This document shows positions 31,004-37,717 of a stretch of 38,574 nucleotides of DNA, one piece after another. Within the stretch, counting starts at the first letter, position 1, and each line of letters begins with the position of its first letter. The stretch comes from Candidatus Roizmanbacteria bacterium RIFCSPLOWO2_01_FULL_37_12 (GTDB lineage: Bacteria; Patescibacteriota; Microgenomatia; UBA1406; GWC2-37-13), in contig MGAG01000002.1 in the NCBI GenBank assembly GCA_001789645.1, positions 1 through 38,574 of the forward strand, read 5' to 3'. Both the position numbers and the translations under genes were made by a program. The notes beneath the pieces are model-generated. The model did no database searches. It was not told where the DNA came from and was given only the letters and a program-made list of their open reading frames with translations.

Positions 31004-31574
31004 TCATGCGATGAGAGTAATTGCGTTGACTAAAATTCCATTGGCCCGTACAGGTAATCAAATTGAGATGCTTTTTTGAAGACTCGCCAAATACTTCTTC
31101 AAGTGGGACTTTGTCATATTCATAAATTTCTTTTCTTGTGACTACAAAGGTATATTGGGCGCCAAGTTCGTCCGTCACGTATAGACTATCTCCCGGTTCG
31201 AGTTCATGCAGATGATAAAAAATTGCGCCTTCGCCGGTGGTTGAGTCTAAGTGACCGGAGATCACGGCGCTTCCTTTTTCCCCTGGTTTGAATCCCGGCT
31301 CAAACCAGCCCACCTCATTGATATTTTCCGGTAACTGCATTTTTCCTGTTTCATCTACGCCAACAGGGACAATCGGAGCTGAAACATCGATTTTTGGAAT
31401 ATCAAAATTCCTGGGTTGCGGAATTGTAGGCGTCGGAGTAGGGGATAGGCTGGGAGAGACAGCTGGAACAGCAGGTGTGCGATTAACTGAGTCGTCGACC
31501 AAAGCAGAGTCCTGTTGGGCAAAAATTAAAAGAAAGACTAAGATGAGTAATAAATATATATTGAGCCGTGACAT
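30948..31574 (-). CDS. Class F-like sortase
   Basis: The 208-residue protein has a signal anchor (LNIYLLLILVFLLIFA), a PTPTPT linker and a sortase domain. H108 (ISGHLDS), C175 (LITCTG) and R189 (YSHRMIIYS) form the catalytic triad. The set matches class F-type sortases of actinobacteria and CPR. Its likely substrates in the window are surface proteins such as the LPSVG-ended protein at 8039-8860. The overlap with the GT gene at 30948-31003 involves its last 18 codons. Confidence 0.85.
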   Translation of the reverse strand: MSRLNIYLLLILVFLLIFAQQDSALVDDSVNRTPAVPAVSPSLSPTPTPTIPQPRNFDIPKIDVSAPIVPVGVDETGKMQLPENINEVGWFEPGFKPGEKGSAVISGHLDSTTGEGAIFYHLHELEPGDSLYVTDELGAQYTFVVTRKEIYEYDKVPLEEVFGESSKKHLNLITCTGQWNFSQRNYSHRMIIYSELQSVSRLQLSPTM

Positions 31575-31582
31575 AATTTTTT

Positions 31583-31731
31583 AAAATCCTAAATTCTAAT
31601 TTCTAAATACCAAATAAATTAAAAATAATAAATTCAAAATATAAAGCTATCATTATTTAGAATTTTGCTTATTTGAATTTAGAATTTGTTTGGATCTTAG
31701 GATTTAGAGTTTGGAATTTATTTATTATACC
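31583..31731. repeat. Long A/T-rich imperfect inverted repeat
   Basis: The left half (about 31583-31647) and right half (about 31648-31731) resemble each other in inverted orientation, with repeated ATTCTAAAT, AAATCC and AATTC blocks. No coding frame is present. It fills most of the 250-nt gap between the sortase start and the next small gene. It looks like a MITE-like or REP-like non-coding element rather than a simple terminator. Confidence 0.45.
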
Positions 31732-31825
31732 ACATATTTAGCCATTTAGAGCCTTAAGTTAATCTTAAAAGAAAACGGGTTAAGTTGCTCTTGACTTTGT
31801 GAGTGCAATTATTTATTCTTTTTTT

Positions 31826-31978
31826 ATGGCTAAAAAAGTTAAAAGAAAAAAAAGTTCACCTTCAAGACCCAGACCTGGTACAAGCAAAGAGCTATCTCCG
31901 GTAATGCAGGTTGGAGTTGTGTTTGTGATAGTGTCAGCGATGCTTCTTCTCATGTACGCGGCCAAAATGAATCCGTAA
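31826..31978 (+). CDS. 50-residue single-TM basic protein
   Basis: The ORF from ATG 31826 to TAA 31976-31978 encodes a very basic N-terminus (MAKKVKRKKSSPSRPRPGTS), then KELSPVMQVGVVFVIVSAML and LLMYAAKMNP. One TM near the end has its N-terminus in the cytoplasm. The size and form recall CrgA or SecE-like small membrane proteins, but no signature confirms either. It precedes a larger membrane protein by 54 nt. Confidence 0.6.
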   Translation: MAKKVKRKKSSPSRPRPGTSKELSPVMQVGVVFVIVSAMLLLMYAAKMNP

Positions 31979-32032
31979 TTTAACAAAAAAAACGCTTGAC
32001 AAATAATTAGTTCTATATTAGGCTTGATCATA

Positions 32033-32485
32033 ATGAGTAGCGACTATAAAGGTTATCTAAAACAACTCGAAGATTTTCTTCACGAATACTTAGTTAAAAA
32101 AGCTCCGGCAATTCCGCCCAATATCAAAAACGCTATAGTAAAGTTTGCTCCCTGGGCCACATTAGTAATCTTCATTATCACCCTGCCGATTGTTTTGGCG
32201 GTATTTGGATTAGGCGCATTTTTTGCACCATTCAGCTTTTTGGGAGGTGTAACGGCAGGCACAAACTATATTTTGACGATTGTTTTATCCGGTATTCAGC
32301 TTGTTCTTGAAGGAATGGCAATTCCCGGTCTTTTTCAAAAAAGTAGAGGCGCCTGGAATCTGGTATATTACTCGGCGCTGGTTGGGGCTGTACAAAACAT
32401 CGCAACCTTTAATTTGGGAGGTTTGGTCATTGGCACACTTCTATCACTCTATATACTTTTTCAGGTGCGTGAACACTATAAATAA
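32033..32485 (+). CDS. Four-TM protein of an uncharacterised family
   Basis: The start is ATG 32033 rather than the in-frame TTG at 32024. The 150-residue protein has an amphipathic N-terminus (DYKGYLKQLEDFLHEYLVKK), a hairpin of TMs (LVIFIITLPIVLAVFGLGAF), a third and a fourth segment (FNLGGLVIGTLLSLYILFQV). I recall similar proteins in CPR genomes without a known role. TTGACA at 31996-32001 may be its -35. Confidence 0.65.
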   Translation: MSSDYKGYLKQLEDFLHEYLVKKAPAIPPNIKNAIVKFAPWATLVIFIITLPIVLAVFGLGAFFAPFSFLGGVTAGTNYILTIVLSGIQLVLEGMAIPGLFQKSRGAWNLVYYSALVGAVQNIATFNLGGLVIGTLLSLYILFQVREHYK

Positions 32486-32509
32486 ACTCCATTCATTATA
32501 ATAATATTT

Positions 32510-33298
32510 ATGAGTCGTGTTGACAGAGCTCGTGAAGCTTTTTTACAAAATAATATTAATCAGATAAAAAGTACCCATTCAAAAGAAGCTGTACACGATG
32601 ATATTCACCATGAGGAAGCCCACCTCAGAGGATTTAATTTACCCGAGATTATTCTAGGAGGTCAGGACGGATTGGTCAATGTACTGGGTGTGATCTTGGG
32701 AGTCGCGGCGGCTACATCGTCTAATCAAATTGTTTTGGTTGCCGGATTAGCTGCAACATTTGCCGAAAGCATCTCAATGGCGGCAGTCGCCTATACTTCA
32801 AAGATTGCCGAAGCGGATTATTACCAATCAGAACTGGAGCGGGAGACATGGGAGATACAACATATACCAGACGGTGAGAAAGAAGAAATCAAAGCCCTTT
32901 ATGAAAATTACGGATTCAAAGGTAAAGTATTGGATGAAATAGTCGAAAAGATTACTTCAAATAAAGATGTCTGGTTGAAGGTGATGATGGAACAGGAGCT
33001 AAAACTTGAACCGGTCGACAGAAAAAATGCATTCTCAGCCGGAATAATCGTCGGAATCTCAGCCTTGATAGGATCGTTTGTCCCTTTATTTCCATTTTTC
33101 TTTTTACCGATTAAACCGGCAATCGCTATCGCATTGATTTTTTCAGCGGTAGCATTATTTATAGTAGGCTTTTACAAAGCCAAAAAAACAATAGGCAGGA
33201 ATTTAGTGAAGCAGGGGATTGAGATGATGCTTATCGGCATGATCTCAGCATTCGTCGGCTACTTTATCGGAAGCCTTTTTAAAGTAACAAACTATTAA
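32510..33298 (+). CDS. VIT/CCC1-family iron transporter
   Basis: The 262-residue protein is a member of the vacuolar iron transporter family: IILGGQDGLVNVLGVILGVA (TM1), FAESISMAAVAYTSKIAEAD (TM2), a cytoplasmic helical metal-binding region (ETWEIQHIPDGEKEEI and following) and three C-terminal TMs. It moves Fe2+ or Mn2+ across the membrane. TATAAT (32497-32502) ends 7 nt before the ATG. It overlaps the convergent SDR by 4 nt. Confidence 0.9.
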   Translation: MSRVDRAREAFLQNNINQIKSTHSKEAVHDDIHHEEAHLRGFNLPEIILGGQDGLVNVLGVILGVAAATSSNQIVLVAGLAATFAESISMAAVAYTSKIAEADYYQSELERETWEIQHIPDGEKEEIKALYENYGFKGKVLDEIVEKITSNKDVWLKVMMEQELKLEPVDRKNAFSAGIIVGISALIGSFVPLFPFFFLPIKPAIAIALIFSAVALFIVGFYKAKKTIGRNLVKQGIEMMLIGMISAFVGYFIGSLFKVTNY

Positions 33299-34038
33299 AA
33301 ATGAAAATGTTCGAAAGGTTTTTGATTTTTCTTCAAGACGAATATCTTACCTGAAATCTTTTCAGCTTCTTTAGAACAAAGATATACTGCAAATTCAGCT
33401 ATTTTTATTGGATCAACGGCTTCTTTTATATATTGCGGGAAATATTTTTTATATGCTTCGGTTGCACAATCTGAAGGTGAAATTGCATTAACATTTATTC
33501 TCTTTCTTTTTAATTCTTGCGCAAGTCCGATTGTAAGATCCTCAATTGCTCTTTTTGAAACGTAGTAGGGGATCCAACCTTTTGCACCGTTTTCAAAAGT
33601 GCCTGAAAGGTTAATTATTCTGGCCCCTTTTGACATAAGAGGAATGAAAGAATGAGCAAGAAGCGTTGGAGCGATTGCACCTACCATGAAAGTCTCCAGA
33701 ATTACTTTTCGCGGAAATTTTTCCAGGTCGGTTCCGGCGTAAACTTCGTTTTTTCCGTGCCAAATTCCTGCAACATTAATTAAGATATCTATTTTTTTCG
33801 TAGTTTTTTTGATTTTCCTTATGAGTTGATTGACAGAGTCGGTCCGGCTAAGATCAGCCGGAAAAATTTCGGCTCCCCCCCCGGCTTTCTCTATCAGAGT
33901 TTTTGTTTCCAGCAAGCGATCTTTTGATCTTGCAACCAATGCTATTAAAGCACGTTCCTTAGCTATGGCGATTGATATTTCCCTGCCTATACCCGTTGAA
34001 GCTCCGGTTACAACTGCAAATTTACTTTTTAATTTCAT
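33295..34038 (-). CDS. Short-chain dehydrogenase/reductase
   Basis: ATG 34038 is chosen because TATAAT on the minus strand ends 7 nt before it; a TTG upstream at 34059 would extend into the promoter. The 247-residue product is a classical SDR: TGASTGIG (11-18), NVAGIWHG (NNAG motif with V), S145, Y158 and K162. It uses NAD(P)H; the substrate is unknown. Its end overlaps the VIT gene by 4 nt. Confidence 0.92.
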   Translation of the reverse strand: MKLKSKFAVVTGASTGIGREISIAIAKERALIALVARSKDRLLETKTLIEKAGGGAEIFPADLSRTDSVNQLIRKIKKTTKKIDILINVAGIWHGKNEVYAGTDLEKFPRKVILETFMVGAIAPTLLAHSFIPLMSKGARIINLSGTFENGAKGWIPYYVSKRAIEDLTIGLAQELKRKRINVNAISPSDCATEAYKKYFPQYIKEAVDPIKIAEFAVYLCSKEAEKISGKIFVLKKNQKPFEHFHF

Positions 34039-34062
34039 GACAAAATTATACATTATCAATTA

Positions 34063-34091
34063 TTGACGAATCAGCTAAACTAGACTATACT
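34063..34091 (+). promoter_or_regulatory. Promoter of the DUF1189 gene, leaderless
   Basis: TTGACG (34063-34068) and TATACT (34086-34091) are 17 nt apart. The ATG at 34099 begins 7 nt later. Confidence 0.6.
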
Positions 34092-34098
34092 CTAATTG

Positions 34099-35004
34099 AT
34101 GAATTATTTTAAAGTATTTTTTTATGTTTGGAAAAATAGTTTTAGCCGAGCCTCTTATTATAAAGACGTGCTTAAAGCTCCTATTAGCTTTAGTTTAAAG
34201 TATTTTATTTTCTTCAATTTTCTCCTGTCATTCATAGTCGCTTTATTTTTGAGTTTCAAAATATTAATCCCGATGAATGATTTTATTAAGCGCTTCCCAA
34301 AAATCATTAATAAAGTATATCCGGAGGGGTTGGAAGTTCGAATTAGGAATGGCGTTGTTTCTACCAATACGCCTGAGCCGTATTTTATCTCCGTTGACCG
34401 ATTAGATAGAGGTTTTGAGGAGTTGGAGGAAGAGGTCAAAGGGATCAAATCTGACGAGATCAAAAATATTTTAGTAATTGACACTAATGCGACACTTGAC
34501 GATCTGAAAAGGTATCAAACTTATGTACTTCTGACCAAAAATTATCTTACTTATTACAAAGATGACGGAAGAATAGAGTCGGTTTCACTAAATGAAATTA
34601 AAAATTTTACTGTTAATCAAAATGTTGTCCGCAGGCAATTAAATAAATTTATTCCTTGGTTGAATCTTGTTCCGGTTTTCTTACTGCCATTTTTATTCGT
34701 AGGTAGCCTGATGTTCTTTATCGTGGGTCAGCTTTTGTATCTTTTAATTATCGCTTTAGTTCTATTTATAGGAGCCAAAATCAGTTCATTTCCTTTAAGT
34801 TTTTTCAAAGCTTATCAGATAGACCTTCATCTTGCTACAATTATTATGCCATTTTTCCTATTATTAAGCGCCCTCAAAATTCAATTACAATTCCCTTTCT
34901 TAAAATTAATTTTATTTACAGTAATTGGCTTATATATTCTTAACAGTCTAAAAAATACTTCTCCAAATGCGTTAAATGCTAAAAAACCGAGTAAGCGGAG
35001 TTAA
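34099..35004 (+). CDS. DUF1189 family membrane protein
   Basis: ATG 34099 is preferred because the upstream TTG (34096) lacks promoter spacing. The 301-residue protein follows the DUF1189 plan: an N-terminal TM (LKYFIFFNFLLSFIVALFLS), an extracytoplasmic domain with YPEGLEVRIRNGVVSTNTPE, and three to four C-terminal TMs. The role is unknown in all members. The 3' end overlaps fmt by 26 nt in convergent orientation. Confidence 0.88.
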   Translation: MNYFKVFFYVWKNSFSRASYYKDVLKAPISFSLKYFIFFNFLLSFIVALFLSFKILIPMNDFIKRFPKIINKVYPEGLEVRIRNGVVSTNTPEPYFISVDRLDRGFEELEEEVKGIKSDEIKNILVIDTNATLDDLKRYQTYVLLTKNYLTYYKDDGRIESVSLNEIKNFTVNQNVVRRQLNKFIPWLNLVPVFLLPFLFVGSLMFFIVGQLLYLLIIALVLFIGAKISSFPLSFFKAYQIDLHLATIIMPFFLLLSALKIQLQFPFLKLILFTVIGLYILNSLKNTSPNALNAKKPSKRS

Positions 35005-36082
35005 AAGTCCTGAAGTCCACTTCTTTTTTCCCTTCTAACTGAATTCTCAAGATCTTAAGTCTGCCTTCGACAAGTGTCATGTTAGTAATTTTTAATCTCT
35101 TTTGTCTTTGAAAGGCGTGATTACCGCGGATTTTTAGCGGATATTCACGGATATTTATTAAAGTCCAGATACCAGGCCAGGGATATAAGCCGCGAAAATA
35201 ATCGTAAATGATTTTCGCGGAATTTTTAAATTCTAATTTCCCCACTCCGTGCTTTGCACTACGAGGGGCAAGCCAATTTCTAACCAAATTATATTTATGA
35301 ATATACTTAAAAATAAATTTAGGAAGTTCTGGAAAGATTATCGGCTCATTATTTAGTGCTTTTTTGAGAGTTGAAAGTGGAACAAATCCGTCATCTTTTT
35401 TTAGTTGATAGGTAAATGTAGCCTTAGAATGATTTTGCGGGTGTTCCTTGATGTACCATCTTGACAACGGTCGTTGCATAGATGGTATTATTATTTTTTT
35501 GAATACTTCTAAAGCTAAATCCGTTAACTTTATTTCTAGATCGGGTTTTTTATCATTTGGCCTGATCGTTAATTTTTCTTGAGCGATTATTGGACCATGA
35601 TCGACTTTTTCATCAAGTTTGATCAAACTTACTCCGGTTTCCTGATCGCTTAAGATAAGCGGCATCGCAATAGGAAGTGCTCCACGGTATTTTGGAAGCA
35701 GGGAGGGATGAGTGTTCCAGAAACCCAGTTTCGGGAGGTTTAGTAATTCTTTAGGAATAATTCCACCATAGGCGAAGAGAAAAGCCATATCGACGTATTT
35801 TAAAATAGTTGTCAGTTTTCGGTAATCAGTATTCGGTTCATTGAAGTTATTTTTGCCGACTACTGACAACTGATTACTGATAACCGATATACCATATTTC
35901 TCTGCAACTACTTTGACCGGGGATTTAGTCAATATTTGTTTTCTCCCAATAGGTTGATCAGGCTGGGTGACTACCAATTTCACTTCAATTAATTGATTAA
36001 TTGTAGTATCGGTGAGCATTCTCTCAAGGAACCGGGCAGAGAAGTAGGGAGTGCCAAAGTAAGCGATTCTGAGCTTTTTCAT
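34979..36082 (-). CDS. fmt: Methionyl-tRNA formyltransferase with in-frame repeats
   Basis: The 367-residue protein is about 50 longer than usual for Fmt. The catalytic domain contains GTPYFSARFL, TQPDQPIGRKQ, N123 and H125 in FWNTHPSLLPKYRGALPI, and D160 (KVDHGPI). It transfers formyl from 10-formyl-THF to Met-tRNAi. Three palindromic repeats are read in frame: residues about 66-92, 269-280 and 307-320. TATAAT (36094-36089, minus) ends 6 nt before ATG 36082, so it is leaderless. Whether insertions reduce activity is unknown. Confidence 0.9.
   Translation of the reverse strand: MKKLRIAYFGTPYFSARFLERMLTDTTINQLIEVKLVVTQPDQPIGRKQILTKSPVKVVAEKYGISVISNQLSVVGKNNFNEPNTDYRKLTTILKYVDMAFLFAYGGIIPKELLNLPKLGFWNTHPSLLPKYRGALPIAMPLILSDQETGVSLIKLDEKVDHGPIIAQEKLTIRPNDKKPDLEIKLTDLALEVFKKIIIPSMQRPLSRWYIKEHPQNHSKATFTYQLKKDDGFVPLSTLKKALNNEPIIFPELPKFIFKYIHKYNLVRNWLAPRSAKHGVGKLEFKNSAKIIYDYFRGLYPWPGIWTLINIREYPLKIRGNHAFQRQKRLKITNMTLVEGRLKILRIQLEGKKEVDFRTFNSAYSVF
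35121..35160. repeat. In-frame repeat of the CCGCGGATTT-type inside fmt
   Basis: A motif with CCGCGGATTT followed by AGCGGATATTCACGGATATT is a recognisable dispersed repeat seen in many bacterial genomes. It adds about residues 307-320 (NIREYPLKIRGNHA) to the C-terminal domain. Confidence 0.55.
35241..35275. repeat. G/C-rich in-frame hairpin inside fmt
   Basis: On the coding strand CCCC...GTGC-AAA-GCAC...GGGG forms an imperfect hairpin in an A/T-rich gene. It encodes about residues 269-280 (LAPRSAKHGVGK). Confidence 0.5.
35807..35887. repeat. Palindromic CAGTAATCAGT-type element inside fmt
   Basis: Arms AGTTGTCAGTTTTCGGTAA / (complement of) CAGTTGTCAGTAGTCGG and nearby CAGTAATCAG copies form an imperfect hairpin. 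Read in frame as residues about 66-92 (ISNQLSVVGKNNFNEPNTDY), it replaces the normal linker. The ISNQLSVIS-type translation is the known mark of this dispersed repeat. Confidence 0.65.
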
Positions 36083-36106
36083 AACTAAATTATAGCATTA
36101 CGCCGA

Positions 36107-36137
36107 TCTGAATTTCAGCTACGCGGTGAAATTCAGA
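36107..36137. repeat. Perfect 11-bp hairpin upstream of fmt
   Basis: TCTGAATTTCA (36107-36117) and TGAAATTCAGA (36127-36137) form a perfect stem with a 9-nt loop. It sits between the upstream gene's end and the fmt promoter and could be a terminator of the upstream gene or a dispersed palindrome; no T-run follows on the minus strand. Confidence 0.6.
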
Positions 36138-36154
36138 ATCATAACATGCTCTAA

Positions 36155-36679
36155 CTAGGGTAGAAATTCGAGGGTTTTTTCGAAGAGGGGATAGAGAATT
36201 TTATTTATATATATATCGATATTTTTGCCGTTCTTCTGATTAAAAATCATAAATGAATAATTATTTTTTGCATTTGATATGAGTGCATTTATTTTTTTAT
36301 TTTTAAACGTAAGTTCTATTTTGGTGTTATCTGGATGAGGTGGCATATTTTTGTTATTACCGCTACTACTACCACAGTTGAAAACGAGTTGATCGTTGTT
36401 TGTTTTGTCATCTCTAAGCGATCCAGATGTGGATGAATTTTTTTCTAAAAGAAAAGAAGACGGGTAGAGAAATTTGAGGCCACAGCCCTTATGAATATAT
36501 TCTTTAAATTCCAAAGGTATTTGAGTTGGTTGGAGTGTAGCGCTTGGCGGAATACTAATTAGATAATTGATGGTTTTATTAGTTTTTTCGACTTGTTGTC
36601 CGCGTCTTACACCGATTATAAAAACTAAAATTATAAAAAGGATCAGTAAAAAAAGTATTGAGGCTTTCTTTAACTTCAT
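36155..36679 (-). CDS. Single-TM protein of unknown function
   Basis: The 174-residue protein has an N-terminal TM (ILFLLILFIILVFIIGV), a short Pro-rich linker (PPSATLQPTQIP) and an outer domain with two cysteines (KGCGLKFLYP, LVFNCGSSSG). The start of the domain resembles small lipoprotein-like PsbP/YfgM-type folds (GCGLKFLYPSSFLLE), but I cannot name the family. It lies downstream of the pilin gene with 117 nt between. Confidence 0.65.
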   Translation of the reverse strand: MKLKKASILFLLILFIILVFIIGVRRGQQVEKTNKTINYLISIPPSATLQPTQIPLEFKEYIHKGCGLKFLYPSSFLLEKNSSTSGSLRDDKTNNDQLVFNCGSSSGNNKNMPPHPDNTKIELTFKNKKINALISNAKNNYSFMIFNQKNGKNIDIYINKILYPLFEKTLEFLP

Positions 36680-36713
36680 ATATTTTAAGTGTAGCAGATA
36701 TGATGATTTATAG

Positions 36714-36764
36714 ATCCCTCGCCTATGCTTTCGGGATGAGGGTAAAATTAATAGTTCACCCTCA
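36714..36764. repeat. Overlapping palindromes with exchangeable pairing
   Basis: ATCCC (36714-36718) pairs with GGGAT (36733-36737); CCCTC (36716-36720) pairs with GAGGG (36738-36742); and TGAGGGT (36737-36743) pairs perfectly with ACCCTCA (36758-36764). These arms are mutually exclusive. It may be a dispersed repeat or a terminator for the pilin operon. Confidence 0.5.
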
Positions 36765-36796
36765 GTTTAACCCAGCGCGCTAAAAGATAACTAAGG

Positions 36797-37714
36797 TCAG
36801 TTAAACTCGGGTATTTTGAGAACTCTATAAGCAATAAAGTTGACGATGAAGATCGACAACAGTGTGAGAATAAGTCCAATAACAGCTCTGCGGATAAGTC
36901 GTCTCCCATAATTCAATCTTTCGGGATCAGCATGAGACGTTGCCATGACAAATGCTCCATATAAAAGAACCAGAAAGGCAATTCCGCCCGATATTGAGAA
37001 AATTATATTTAAAAAGGATTGAGTAGCTTTTGACGGGGATGAATCTATACACCCCACACCTATAAACGCTTTACTTGGAACGGGAGTCGGACCCTTGTTT
37101 GATGCAGGATCGCTGATAATTAGAGTTTCGTTAGATAAGGGATCTTTATTTGCCTTTGGATAAAGACACAGTCGGCATTTCTCCCAGTTTGAAGGGGGTT
37201 TGGCAGGCGGACAGTAACCGCAAAGATCACAAGCGGCATATCTGTATTTGAGCCCCTGCAAATTGTAGTTAGCAAGAACTATCTCCAACTTTAAAACGTT
37301 ATTTTCATCAAACAGTTGGACTTTTGCAGCCTCGTTGAAGTAGGGGAGAAATAAATTAATCGGATCGGCAATAATTATTTCCGGTGTAAAATTGGTAACC
37401 GGAACAAAGTCAGGAGGTAAGGTCTGGTAAGATTTGAGAATTTTTCCGCTGAAGAGCTCAGTGTTATTTTTGTCAATAATTTTTATAAAGTAAAAATTAC
37501 TCGTGTAATTTAAACCATAATTCACATAAGGACCCGCCTCAAGTCCTATTTTGTTGAGTGTTAAAGTATAGTCACTTGTGTGATTAAGAGTAATAATTAG
37601 TCTGAAATCAGGAACAGGTTGAGCTGCTAACACAGTATGTGAAAGCCTCAAAATAAATATAGGAAGAAATAATATTATTACAACTCGTATAATTATTTTT
37701 GTAATTTTATACAT
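36797..37714 (-). CDS. VirB2/TrbC-like pilin precursor with large ectodomain
   Basis: The 305-residue protein has a signal peptide (IIIRVVIILFLPIFILRL, cut near AA/QPV), an extracellular beta domain of about 130 residues, a Cys-rich segment (ACDLCGYCPPAKP, CRLCLYP), a linker, and two C-terminal TMs: SGGIAFLVLLYGAFVMATS and AVIGLILTLLSIFIVNF joined by a basic loop (NYGRRLIRRA). The two-TM end is that of VirB2/TrbC-type pilins common in Patescibacteria. It starts 3 nt after the peptidase stop. Confidence 0.75.
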   Translation of the reverse strand: MYKITKIIIRVVIILFLPIFILRLSHTVLAAQPVPDFRLIITLNHTSDYTLTLNKIGLEAGPYVNYGLNYTSNFYFIKIIDKNNTELFSGKILKSYQTLPPDFVPVTNFTPEIIIADPINLFLPYFNEAAKVQLFDENNVLKLEIVLANYNLQGLKYRYAACDLCGYCPPAKPPSNWEKCRLCLYPKANKDPLSNETLIISDPASNKGPTPVPSKAFIGVGCIDSSPSKATQSFLNIIFSISGGIAFLVLLYGAFVMATSHADPERLNYGRRLIRRAVIGLILTLLSIFIVNFIAYRVLKIPEFN

Positions 37715-37717
37715 ACA

